Of a stretch of 64,000 nt of DNA, positions 35,555 through 43,975 are shown one piece after another. Within the stretch, counting starts at the first letter, position 1, and every line of letters starts with the position of its first letter. Made by a program: the position numbers and the translations under genes. Origin of the DNA: Terriglobia bacterium (GTDB lineage Bacteria > Acidobacteriota > Terriglobia > Terriglobales > Acidobacteriaceae); the NCBI GenBank assembly GCA_020073525.1, contig JAIQFA010000011.1, positions 28,409-92,408 on the forward strand, read 5' to 3'. The notes under the pieces were generated by a model. That model was not told the origin of the DNA. It was given only the letters and a program-made list of their open reading frames with translations, and did not search any database.

Positions 35555-37227
35555 TGCGTCCCCCCGGCGGGCGGAGTGGCGGGCGCTAAGGAGAGCGGTG
35601 TCGCAGGTACTGTTGCGGAACGACGCGGCGGCTGTAGCGCTTCGGTCAGCACGCGGCCGGTAGCTTGCGCGGGCGCGTTGATCCCAAGCAAGGACGCGAG
35701 CGTGACCGCGAGATCGACCGGTTCGGCGTGCGTCCGGTAGATTCCCGGCTGAAAAGCGAGTCCATAGAAAGCGAGCGGCACATGGGTATCGTACGAGAAA
35801 GGCGAAGCGTGATCGGTACCCTTCGCGGTTCCGACCTGAAATGGCGTGGGGATTCCTATCACATACCATCCACCCTCGGGCGAGTAGCTGTGTGCGTACC
35901 GCCGTCCGACCTCCGTGGCCGGAGTCTCTCCCCGCGCCAGTTGCGCCTTGGTAAAGTACCCGGCCAATCCTGCCTGCTTCATGGCCTCGCCCGCGTCGGC
36001 TTCGGCGTCGGATTCTTTGTGCCCGCTGAATGCGTCTTCGTTTAGCCAGGCGAGCGGGTAGTCGAGGTCGAGCAGGTAGTCGCCTTTCTTCGCGTATTTT
36101 TTCGAGAGCAGGGAATTGATCTGCTCCCGCAAAACTTTCCCATCAAGGTTGGCCGCCGGCAAGCGAAGAGTTTTAGCGAATTCCGGCAGAGGCGCCACCC
36201 CATGATCCGCCGAAAGCGCCATCCACACGTTGGCCATCCCCACTTGATGACCGAGGAAGTTGAAGAACTCCGCCAAACTCCGGTCGAGTTCGAGCGCCAT
36301 GCTGTGCATCTGCGGAGAATCGGGACCAACCTGGTGGCCGAGAATATCGTTGGCCGAGAGACTTACTACCAGCAGGTCCGTCGCCGCGCCTGCGCCGAGC
36401 TTCTCATACAAAACGAGTTCCTTGGCAAATTCCAGCTGGTATTCGTTGGCGAATGGCGTGGAGCCGACGACCTCGTAGAACCCGGCGGGCGCGCCGTCCT
36501 TACCATTTCTTGGCGCCGTCGAGCCCAAAGTATTTCCGTCGCTGTCTTTCCACTCGCGGTTCAGAAATTTCTCTGTGCGATGGCTGCCATTAAAATTGCG
36601 TACCCACTCGGGAAGATCCGCACGATAGTAAGTGGAAGTGATCCAGCTGCCGCTTTTTGGGTCGATCCAGTAGGCGGCGTCTCCGGAGAATCCTGCCGGC
36701 AACACCGCCGCGCGATCTTTCAGCGAGACGGCGAATACTCGGGCTTTGCCGCCCGTGGCCAATTTCAACTCGTCCCCGAGCGTATCGCTCAAAAGGTTGT
36801 GCGGCGACGCGCCGGGGGTGCCCCGTCCAAGCTCCGCTTGGGCGGGTTTTACGTCGACGCCGACAAGTTTAGTCGCATCGTCTTCGACCGACGTTACGCG
36901 TTTCTTTTTCAGCGGGTCCCACCACTCATTGGCCACGATGCCGTGTCCGCTCGTGTAGCTTCCGGTAAACAGGGTGGCATGTCCGGGAGCCGTGCGCGTG
37001 TTGGCGTAGTCGTAGTTGCAGTCGGTGAAATAAGCGCCGCGATCGAGAAATACGCGGAATCCTCCCTCGCTGAACTGGTCGCGATAGCGTTCCAGATAGT
37101 CGCCGCGAAACTGGTCAATCACGATGACAACAACCAGCTTGGGATGGGCGTTATAAGCGGACGCGAATGCGCCCGGAATCATGCCCAGCAGCACCAGAGC
37201 AACGCACAAGGTACGGGGGAGTCTCAT
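35551..37227 (-). CDS. PafA-like alkaline phosphatase
   Basis: A 558-residue secreted phosphatase of the alkaline-phosphatase superfamily. The signal peptide ends near residue 23. Metal-binding Asp38 lies in IVIDQFRGDYL, and the nucleophile Thr79 in TRTAPGHATLFTG matches the position in PafA. DHGVAPLPEF and LPAGFSGDAAYW are further family signs. A short dispersed palindrome is translated in frame at residues 126-136 (VKPAQAELGRG), inside a loop where PafA is shorter. It overlaps pyrD by four bases. It would release phosphate from organic esters in the periplasm. Confidence 0.88.
   Translation of the reverse strand: MRLPRTLCVALVLLGMIPGAFASAYNAHPKLVVVIVIDQFRGDYLERYRDQFSEGGFRVFLDRGAYFTDCNYDYANTRTAPGHATLFTGSYTSGHGIVANEWWDPLKKKRVTSVEDDATKLVGVDVKPAQAELGRGTPGASPHNLLSDTLGDELKLATGGKARVFAVSLKDRAAVLPAGFSGDAAYWIDPKSGSWITSTYYRADLPEWVRNFNGSHRTEKFLNREWKDSDGNTLGSTAPRNGKDGAPAGFYEVVGSTPFANEYQLEFAKELVLYEKLGAGAATDLLVVSLSANDILGHQVGPDSPQMHSMALELDRSLAEFFNFLGHQVGMANVWMALSADHGVAPLPEFAKTLRLPAANLDGKVLREQINSLLSKKYAKKGDYLLDLDYPLAWLNEDAFSGHKESDAEADAGEAMKQAGLAGYFTKAQLARGETPATEVGRRYAHSYSPEGGWYVIGIPTPFQVGTAKGTDHASPFSYDTHVPLAFYGLAFQPGIYRTHAEPVDLAVTLASLLGINAPAQATGRVLTEALQPPRRSATVPATPLSLAPATPPAGGTQ
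36823..36852. repeat. Dispersed palindrome inside the phosphatase gene (family G)
   Basis: GTCCAAGCTCCGCTTGGGCG lies within the coding sequence and is also found non-coding at 58100-58119. Its CCAAGC/GCTTGG arms form a hairpin. It is translated as KPAQAELG without shifting the frame. Confidence 0.75.
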
Positions 37228-37257
37228 TGCGAGCTAGTTTACCGTAGAAAAGACGCC

Positions 37258-37340
37258 AACCGCAGAGAACGCAGAGCGCGCAGAGGTTTTTAACTTTTCT
37301 TTTCTGCGCTCTCCGCGTCCTCTGCGGTTCAAGCTTTTGA
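37258..37340. repeat. Inverted pair of family D-like repeats
   Basis: AACCGCAGAGAACGCAGAGC at 37258-37277 is mirrored by GCTCTCCGCGTCCTCTGCGGTT at 37309-37330. They form a long hairpin in the divergent gap between the phosphatase and serS genes. Confidence 0.75.
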
Positions 37341-37388
37341 TCGTCCGCCCTGCACGGATTCCCGTTTTTCAGCTAAAGTTAATGCAGA

Positions 37389-38684
37389 ATGCTCGACCTG
37401 AATTTTGTTCGTGACAACCTCCCGTTGGTGGAAGAGAAGCTGCGCCAGCGCGGAATGAATCCGGCGGAAGTCTTGAAAGACTTTCGCACCATCGATGGCG
37501 AGCGCCGGCAGGCGATCACCGCGGCGGAAACCCTGCAGGCACGCCGCAACCGCGCCTCTGAAGAAATCGCCAAGCTCAAGAAGAGCGGCCAAGATGCTTC
37601 GGCGCAAATTAGCGAAACCAAGGAACTGCGCGAGCAAATTCAGGAGTGCGAGAAGAAGGCTGCCGAAACCGACGCGCGGCTGCGCGAAGTGCTGACCGCA
37701 TTGCCGAACTTGCAGCATGCCAGCGTACCGCTGGGCACCGGCGCGGAGCAGAATGTGGAAACGCGGCGCTGGGGTGCGCCTCCGAAGTTTGATTTCACGC
37801 CTAGACCGCATTGGGAACTCGGGGAACAGTTGGGCGTGCTCGACTTGGAGCGGGCCACGAAACTCACGGGCGCGCGCTTTGCCGTGTATTGGGGTTTGGG
37901 CGCGCGACTGGAGCGAGCGCTCGCCAACTTCATGCTCGATCTACACACCCGAGAGCACGGATATACTGAGGTGCTTCCACCGTATCTGGTGAATTCCGAA
38001 TCCATGTATGGCACGGGCCAGCTTCCGAAGTTTGCGCAAGACTTGTTTCGTGTGCCTCATGGCGAGAAAGATCTTTGGCTGATTCCGACCGCTGAAGTGC
38101 CCGTCACGAATCTCTATCGCGACGAAGTGTTGGACGGGGCGCGCTTGCCGATTTGCCTGACCGCGTACACTCCCTGTTTTCGCAGCGAAGCCGGGTCCTA
38201 TGGGAAAGATGTGCGCGGGATCATACGGCAGCATCAGTTTCAGAAGGTGGAACTGGTGAAGTTCGCGCACCCGGACAATTCCTACGACGAACTCGAGAAA
38301 CTCACGCGCAACGCGGAGGCGGTGCTGCAGAAGTTGGGCATTCACTATCGCACCGTGACTTTGTGTACCGGCGATATGGGGCCCTCTTCAGCGAAGACTT
38401 ACGATATTGAAGTTTGGCTGCCGGGGCAACAACTGTTCCGCGAGATTTCGTCGTGCTCGAACTTCGAGGCGTTCCAGGCGCGGCGCGCAAACATTCGCTT
38501 CCGGCCAGAAGGCAAGGGCAAGACAGAGTTCGTTCACACATTAAACGGCAGCGCCTTAGCAGTAGGACGCACCTGGGTTGCCATCGTCGAGAACTACCAG
38601 CAAGCCGATGGCAGCGTGCGTATTCCGGGGGCGCTGCAATCTTACATGGGCACCGACCGCATCCCGGCCGGTGTCCTCCCGTAG
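37389..38684 (+). CDS. serS: Seryl-tRNA synthetase
   Basis: A 431-residue class II synthetase. The N-terminal coiled-coil arm (residues 1-105, [13 protein letters not shown]...[16 protein letters not shown]) is followed by the catalytic core: motif 2 in [23 protein letters not shown] and motif 3 in [16 protein letters not shown]. It charges tRNA-Ser in the cytoplasm. Length is normal. Its TAG stop falls within the first bases of a family A repeat, which starts at 38681. Confidence 0.95.
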   Translation: MLDLNFVRDNLPLVEEKLRQRGMNPAEVLKDFRTIDGERRQAITAAETLQARRNRASEEIAKLKKSGQDASAQISETKELREQIQECEKKAAETDARLREVLTALPNLQHASVPLGTGAEQNVETRRWGAPPKFDFTPRPHWELGEQLGVLDLERATKLTGARFAVYWGLGARLERALANFMLDLHTREHGYTEVLPPYLVNSESMYGTGQLPKFAQDLFRVPHGEKDLWLIPTAEVPVTNLYRDEVLDGARLPICLTAYTPCFRSEAGSYGKDVRGIIRQHQFQKVELVKFAHPDNSYDELEKLTRNAEAVLQKLGIHYRTVTLCTGDMGPSSAKTYDIEVWLPGQQLFREISSCSNFEAFQARRANIRFRPEGKGKTEFVHTLNGSALAVGRTWVAIVENYQQADGSVRIPGALQSYMGTDRIPAGVLP

Positions 38685-38754
38685 AGACGCGGCTTACCGC
38701 GTCTCCCGCAGCGCCGAGAAGGTATCGGCGAGACGGGGCAAGCCCCGTCTCTAC
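38681..38754. repeat. GC-rich paired-palindrome repeat, family A copy 2
   Basis: Same layout as 4347-4410: GAGACGCGG/CCGCGTCTC hairpin, a spacer, then GACGGGGC/GCCCCGTC. The serS stop codon (38682-38684) is part of the repeat. Confidence 0.85.
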
Positions 38755-38783
38755 GTTGCTCTAGATCGGAGATTTGCCATCCC

Positions 38784-39227
38784 ATGAATTCCCAAATACA
38801 CTGGCAACGACCTGCAACATCCTCGACGGCGCTCGAAAGCGCCGTCTCTCCCATGGGCGCGATTTGGCGCACAATCCGCGGATACATCCTTTGGTCGTAT
38901 GAGCGGGGAAGCCTGCACTACGACATCATGGTCACGCTGATTCTTCTCTTCATCTTCGTTTCCCCCCACTTCATCAACTTCAAGGACAAACCGGTTGAGC
39001 GCAACCCGCATCTTACGGGCGTTGTCATCATCCCCAGCGAGAAGGGCGGGTTCATTTATCAGATTCAGGCCTCGGCAGTGAATACCGCTGCCGGTCAAGA
39101 TGTCAGACGGCAACTGGAGCGGATCATCGAACCCATCTCCGGCGCGGTCAGCATCACCCGCTACGAGACGATTGAAGACGGCTCCGGACATCCTGTGAGT
39201 TACAAAGTCTGGGTTGAAAAAGAATAG
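38784..39227 (+). CDS. Single-pass membrane hypothetical protein
   Basis: A 147-residue protein with one membrane helix at about residues 48-66 (DIMVTLILLFIFVSPHFINF) followed by a soluble domain (GVVIIPSEKGGFIYQIQASAVN...ISGAVSITRYETI). A weak GGAG site lies upstream. The LolA-type gene starts 6 bases after its stop, so they probably form one transcript; this links it to lipoprotein handling only by context. Family not recognised. Confidence 0.7.
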   Translation: MNSQIHWQRPATSSTALESAVSPMGAIWRTIRGYILWSYERGSLHYDIMVTLILLFIFVSPHFINFKDKPVERNPHLTGVVIIPSEKGGFIYQIQASAVNTAAGQDVRRQLERIIEPISGAVSITRYETIEDGSGHPVSYKVWVEKE

Positions 39228-39232
39228 AGCTC

Positions 39233-39943
39233 GTGCACCACTGGTTCCAAAAAATGAGAGCCCCGCTCAAAACGTTAGTGATCGCTTCGCTGTTGACGGC
39301 GGCCGCGTGGCCGCAAAGCGAATCTGCGGGGTTGGAGAACGTTCTCAAGCAGATGGATGTTGCCGCCAAGAACTTCAAATCGACCGAGGCAAGTGTCGTC
39401 TGGGACCAATACCAGAAGGTCATCGACGAAACCGAGACGGAGAAGGGCAAGATCTATTTCCGCCGTGAAGGCGGCGAAATCCAGATGGCGGCCGACTTCG
39501 TCGAACCCGACAAGAAGTACGTCATCTACAGCGGCGGCAAGATTCAGGTGTACCAGCCCAAAATCGATCAGGTCAATGAATACAACGCAGGCAAGAACCG
39601 CAGCGACCTGGAGAGCTTTCTCGTACTTGGGTTCGGCGGCAGCGGGCACGAGCTGCTCAAGTCTTACGACGTGAAGTTCTTGGGCTCGGAGACCGTCAAC
39701 GGCGTCGCAACCGGGAAGCTGGAACTAGTTCCCAAGTCTGCGCGCTTGAAAAACAATCTCCCACGCATCCTGCTTTGGATCGATCCGGTACGTGGAATTT
39801 CGGTACAGCAGCAGTTCTTTGAGCTGAGCGGCGACTACCGCCTGGCGAAGTATTCCGACATCCACATGAATCAAAAACTCCCAGACAACGCTTTTAAACT
39901 GAAGACCACCGGGAAGACGAAGTTTCTGTCTCCCCAGGGGTAG
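39233..39943 (+). CDS. LolA-family lipoprotein-sorting protein
   Basis: A 236-residue exported protein. The start is GTG 39233 or ATG 39254; a signal peptide (LVIASLLTAAAWP) follows. The core, residues about 40-220, resembles LolA: VLKQMDVAAKNFKSTEASVVW, GKIYFRREGGEIQMAADF, PDKKYVIYSGGKIQVYQPKID, and a C-terminal PVRGISVQQQFFELSGDYRLAKYSDI. It probably ferries lipids or lipoproteins from the inner to the outer membrane. It is co-transcribed with the single-pass membrane protein gene upstream. Confidence 0.82.
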   Translation: MHHWFQKMRAPLKTLVIASLLTAAAWPQSESAGLENVLKQMDVAAKNFKSTEASVVWDQYQKVIDETETEKGKIYFRREGGEIQMAADFVEPDKKYVIYSGGKIQVYQPKIDQVNEYNAGKNRSDLESFLVLGFGGSGHELLKSYDVKFLGSETVNGVATGKLELVPKSARLKNNLPRILLWIDPVRGISVQQQFFELSGDYRLAKYSDIHMNQKLPDNAFKLKTTGKTKFLSPQG

Positions 39944-39969
39944 CCCATTCGTGAACCAATAGAAACAAG

Positions 39970-39998
39970 CTGAAAAAGTCCGGCTGCGGCTATATACT
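39970..39998 (+). promoter_or_regulatory. Predicted promoter of the 71-aa gene
   Basis: CTGAAA (39970-39975), 17-base spacer, TATACT (39993-39998). It fits a sigma-70-type promoter for the gene at 40028. Sequence inference only. Confidence 0.5.
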
Positions 39999-40027
39999 GC
40001 ACGAGAACCTCCGAAAGTTGAGTTCGC

Positions 40028-40243
40028 ATGGCTAAAGTCTTTACTATCACCGTTCCTCCGGACTTGTCCCGCAAGAAACGTGAACGCACCGCCGACCCCC
40101 GCTACGTCGACGGTCAGAAGATGTTGGTCGAAGCGATGAAATATCTGGCAAAGGCCGATCCAGTCGCCAATCGCGGTGCCATCGAACTGTTGTCCGAACA
40201 CGTCCGCACGCGTTTCCGCATGAGCGATTCCCCGCTCGGTTAA
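40028..40243 (+). CDS. Small hypothetical protein (71 aa)
   Basis: A 71-residue basic protein (MAKVFTITVPPDLSRKKRER...) with a helical, charged remainder (MLVEAMKYLAKADPVANRGAIELLSEHVRTRF). No signal or membrane segment. It has its own likely promoter and a modest ribosome site. Family not recognised. Confidence 0.55.
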   Translation: MAKVFTITVPPDLSRKKRERTADPRYVDGQKMLVEAMKYLAKADPVANRGAIELLSEHVRTRFRMSDSPLG

Positions 40244-40388
40244 GAATTATTTTTCTTCCAGCGAACTGCTTTCCTTCTAGCGTTTCTTCCGTCCTTCTTT
40301 TTCAAAGGGAATCGCTGAGATTGGAGAGGGCGGCGCGTCTTCAATCGGCGGGGTTGACTGCTGGTCATTGCTGGCGTTCATCATTGTG

Positions 40389-40416
40389 TTGACTTTCCGG
40401 CGATGAGCACTAAACT
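40389..40416 (+). promoter_or_regulatory. Predicted promoter of the second Oar receptor
   Basis: TTGACT (40389-40394), 16-base spacer, TAAACT (40411-40416). The start codon is about 55 bases downstream with a GAGGGGG ribosome site in between. Confidence 0.5.
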
Positions 40417-40470
40417 AGTTTCCCAACCAGCAACTAAGCGTGACAGCCGAAACTTCCGAGGGGGCATGAC

Positions 40471-43400
40471 ATGCGGTCATTTTGGGGTCTGAGTGTATCT
40501 GTTTCATTACTGTTGTTCTGCCTGGTGCAACTGAGCTTTTCGCAGACCATCACCGGCACGATTTCAGGCGATGTCACGGACACTTCCGGAGCGGTAGTTT
40601 CGGGCGCGACGGTCACCGTCGAAAACCTGGGAACGTCTCAAAAGAGAACCGCGACCACGACCGCCACCGGGACCTTCAGTGTCCCCGATCTCCCCATCGG
40701 AAAGTACAAAGTCACGGCCAGCGCGGAGGGATTCAAGACGCTGGTGCGAACTGCGGAAGTGGCGACGGGCGCCGTGACCCACTCGGATTTCATTCTCCAG
40801 GTCGGACAGCGCACGGAAACGGTGGAGGTGGAAGGAAGCGCGCCGCTAATCGATCTCTCTCCCAACAACAACAACTACGTCGATAGCGAAAAGATCGAGA
40901 ACGTTCCGATCAACGGCCGCGACTTCAATTCGCTGCTGGCGATCACGCCGGGAGTGCAACGGGATCCGGGCGGCGGATTCCTCGCCGTCAGCATCAACGG
41001 GTCGCGGACAACCTCCAACAACTATTTTATTGACGGGCTCTACAACAACGACCGGTACTACGGCGACTCAGCCATCAATCAGACCGGGATTCTCGGTATC
41101 CCGGCAGTTACGTTCCCGCCGGAGGCCATCGAGGAGTTAAGCGTGCAGGAGACGCCTTCCGCGGAGTTTGGAGTGAAGGGCGGAGCCCCCATCATGCTGA
41201 CCATGAAGAGCGGCACGAACACCTGGCATGGTGGAACCACCTGGGTAAACCATAGCGGCATTGGAGATGCGGATAACTATTTTGCGAATGCCAGCGGACA
41301 TTGTATTGGTGTCGGCGAATGCCGACCTACGACCATCCACAACAACCAGTTTCATGCGAACATCGGCGGACCCATCATCAAGGACAAGGCTTTCTTCTTC
41401 CTGTTTTACGAGGGGCAGCGGAACAAATCGGAGGCCGTGAAGAGCAGAAGCGTCCCGACACAAGCGGCCGTCGACGCGGCGGTAAATGACATTGCTGCGA
41501 ATGGTCTTACGATTGATCCGGTGGGACAAACGTTGTTGAACTATTTTCCGATCGACACAAACCCGGACGATCAGGTAATCGCAAGCAACAATGGCGTTGG
41601 CGCTATTACACAGCACACTCCAAGCACGGCCAGCAACAATGAATTCGGCGTCAAGTTCGATTACAAACTGAACACCAACAACTCGATCGCGGTGCGCTAC
41701 ATTTTCGGTGACAGCCTGCAGAACGGGCCACCATTTGCTGGTTTGCCGCCGAACACCGCATTTCCTCAAAACATGTTTAATTCGTTCGCTCCCTCCCGGG
41801 CCCAGATGGCGGGGGTGAGTTGGACATACAACATTTCGAACAACAAGGTGCTGGAGAGTCGTTTCGGCTACACGCGGTTTTCCCAGTTGATCGGCGTCAA
41901 CAACAAGGTGGACCCTCAAAGTTTGGGCCTTGATACCGGTCCGCTCAGCCCGGCCGATTTCGGAGTGCCTTACGTTTACATGTATCACCTTGGGTATGGC
42001 GGCTACGTCGGCGGAGTGCAAGGTTATCCACTCTCGACGCGGCCAGATGCCACTTACGACTGGTCGGAGCATTTCTCATGGGTGAAGGGTAGCCACACGA
42101 TCAAACTCGGTGGCAATTTCCAGCGCGCCTATACCAACAGCATTCGGAACGAGGCCCGGACCGGTTTGACGGTCGGGTACTTCAGCAACTACGCGTACAT
42201 TCCCGGAGCCTATGGCTACGCGTCGCTTCAGAATGATATTGAAGAATTGCTCTTGGGCAAGGCTGACGTTGCTGACCGCAGTTTCGGTGACACCCATCGC
42301 CACATCACTCAGAACAGCGTTGGTTTCTACGCGCAGGATGATTGGAAGATCAAACCTCGCCTTACTCTGAGCTATGGGCTGCGCTATGAAATCAACGGAA
42401 CCGTGAAGGACACCAACAACCTGGAGGCAATTTTCGATCCGGTGCGCGGTTTCCTAAAAGTAGGGACCGACGTAAACGCGATCCACAATGTGGACTACAA
42501 AGATTTTGGACCACACGCCGGAGTTGCGTGGGACATTTTTGGAAACGGGAAGACTGCGCTTCGCGCGGGCTATTCACTTTCGTACGATGTCGCCAACTTC
42601 GGCGCGCTGGCTTCACCCTACTCCCTCGCGCGCGCGCGAACGGGAGTTTTCACGCAGCCGAGCCTCGGTTTCTTCAATATCTCCAACGTGGGAGGCGTCG
42701 GCGCAGATAGCGCACAGACACTGCTTCCTCCCACCGACTCGAGTGCCTCATGCTTTAACACATCACCTGACCCGTTGGTTAGAGGCGGAGACTATGTTTG
42801 TTTCGACGCGGCGACGAACGGCTCATTGTTTGGCGCTGCGGCGTCGACCGGGGTCGCGCCCTTTAACGCGTTTGCCGTTTCACCGAACCTGAAGACTCCC
42901 CGTTATCACAACTTCAATGTCAGCATCCAGAGAGAGCTGTTTAGGAACAACGTCTTGACGGTTGGATATTCTGGTCAGCGAGGACGAGATTTGATCATCT
43001 ACTACGACATGAACGCCTCGCCGCTAGGGAGCCCGTGCTTCTCCGATGTGGAATGTGACCTCTTCCGGCCATTGTTCAACGTGTTCATAGACCCTGTGAG
43101 CCAAGGTCCGCTAGTCCGGCACGTCGTCACTGCGACCAACGAAGGCACTTCCAAGTATGACAGCATGCAGGTGTCTTACAATCAGCGGGGCTGGCATGGT
43201 CTCGATACGCAGTACAACCTCACCTGGAGCAAGTGCTTCGATTTGAATTCTTCAAACCGCGGCGGACAGGGAGACTACCCTCAAATCAGCAATGACAACC
43301 CGGTAGGCAGCACCGCGCTCGCGCATCCTAATTTTCAGGATGGCCGCGGCCTCTGCGATCACGACGTTCGATTCAACTTCAACGTAGGCGGAGTTTACGA

Positions 43401-43923
43401 ACTTCCCGACATTCCTCATCTGGGCAGGTTTGCCGGCAAGGGATGGCAGCTAAGTACGATCTATACGGCGCTGAGCGGACATCCATTCAGTGTATTCAAG
43501 AACGGTCCTGATCGTTCCGGACAAGGGCTGACCGGAGCAGCTATCCGTGGAAGCTTCACTGGCGACCCCGTGGTCATCCATACTCGCGATGCGATGAACT
43601 ATGTGTCAAATAGCTTCACCAATCCAGCCGACGGAACGGTGGGCAACACCCCACGCAACTTCCTGATCGGGCCTGGACTCAGCCAGTGGGACGTAACTTT
43701 GGCCAAGAACACCAAAATCGGCGAGAAGATGAATGTCCAACTTCGTTGGGAGGTGTACAACGTTCTGAACCGAGGGAACTTCTCCCGATTTAGCCTGGAC
43801 AACGGTATTAATAGCGGTGGCTTCGGCTCGCTCTCTGAAACTCCGGACGTCGCGGCTGGCAATCCGGTGATCGCGCAAGGTGGGCCCAGAAACATGAACC
43901 TGGCACTCAAGATTACGTTCTAG
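40471..43923 (+). CDS. TonB-dependent receptor, Oar-like
   Basis: A complete 1150-residue outer-membrane receptor. Signal peptide (LLLFCLVQLSFS), then a carboxypeptidase-regulatory-like domain at about 27-110 (ITGTISGDVTDTSGAVVSGA, LPIGKYKVTASAEGF), a plug with VPINGRDFNSLLAITPGVQ, and a large barrel ending ALKITF. Such proteins are abundant in Acidobacteriota; substrates are mostly unknown. A predicted promoter and GAGGGGG ribosome site precede it; an intrinsic terminator lies 20 bases after the stop. No SusD-like partner gene is present. Confidence 0.93.
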   Translation: MRSFWGLSVSVSLLLFCLVQLSFSQTITGTISGDVTDTSGAVVSGATVTVENLGTSQKRTATTTATGTFSVPDLPIGKYKVTASAEGFKTLVRTAEVATGAVTHSDFILQVGQRTETVEVEGSAPLIDLSPNNNNYVDSEKIENVPINGRDFNSLLAITPGVQRDPGGGFLAVSINGSRTTSNNYFIDGLYNNDRYYGDSAINQTGILGIPAVTFPPEAIEELSVQETPSAEFGVKGGAPIMLTMKSGTNTWHGGTTWVNHSGIGDADNYFANASGHCIGVGECRPTTIHNNQFHANIGGPIIKDKAFFFLFYEGQRNKSEAVKSRSVPTQAAVDAAVNDIAANGLTIDPVGQTLLNYFPIDTNPDDQVIASNNGVGAITQHTPSTASNNEFGVKFDYKLNTNNSIAVRYIFGDSLQNGPPFAGLPPNTAFPQNMFNSFAPSRAQMAGVSWTYNISNNKVLESRFGYTRFSQLIGVNNKVDPQSLGLDTGPLSPADFGVPYVYMYHLGYGGYVGGVQGYPLSTRPDATYDWSEHFSWVKGSHTIKLGGNFQRAYTNSIRNEARTGLTVGYFSNYAYIPGAYGYASLQNDIEELLLGKADVADRSFGDTHRHITQNSVGFYAQDDWKIKPRLTLSYGLRYEINGTVKDTNNLEAIFDPVRGFLKVGTDVNAIHNVDYKDFGPHAGVAWDIFGNGKTALRAGYSLSYDVANFGALASPYSLARARTGVFTQPSLGFFNISNVGGVGADSAQTLLPPTDSSASCFNTSPDPLVRGGDYVCFDAATNGSLFGAAASTGVAPFNAFAVSPNLKTPRYHNFNVSIQRELFRNNVLTVGYSGQRGRDLIIYYDMNASPLGSPCFSDVECDLFRPLFNVFIDPVSQGPLVRHVVTATNEGTSKYDSMQVSYNQRGWHGLDTQYNLTWSKCFDLNSSNRGGQGDYPQISNDNPVGSTALAHPNFQDGRGLCDHDVRFNFNVGGVYELPDIPHLGRFAGKGWQLSTIYTALSGHPFSVFKNGPDRSGQGLTGAAIRGSFTGDPVVIHTRDAMNYVSNSFTNPADGTVGNTPRNFLIGPGLSQWDVTLAKNTKIGEKMNVQLRWEVYNVLNRGNFSRFSLDNGINSGGFGSLSETPDVAAGNPVIAQGGPRNMNLALKITF

Positions 43924-43943
43924 CGATACCGTGAAAACCAACC

Positions 43944-43973
43944 GGGAGTCTGGCTATGCTAGACTCCCTTTTT
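43944..43973 (+). terminator. Intrinsic terminator after the second Oar receptor
   Basis: GGGAGTCT/AGACTCCC stem, 9-base loop, then TTTTT. The run ends two bases before the preferred start codon of the next gene. Confidence 0.8.
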
Positions 43974-43975
43974 CT

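Noticed and set aside
35555..35869. N-terminal extension of pyrD
   Set aside because: It overlaps the phosphatase gene and adds no homologous sequence.
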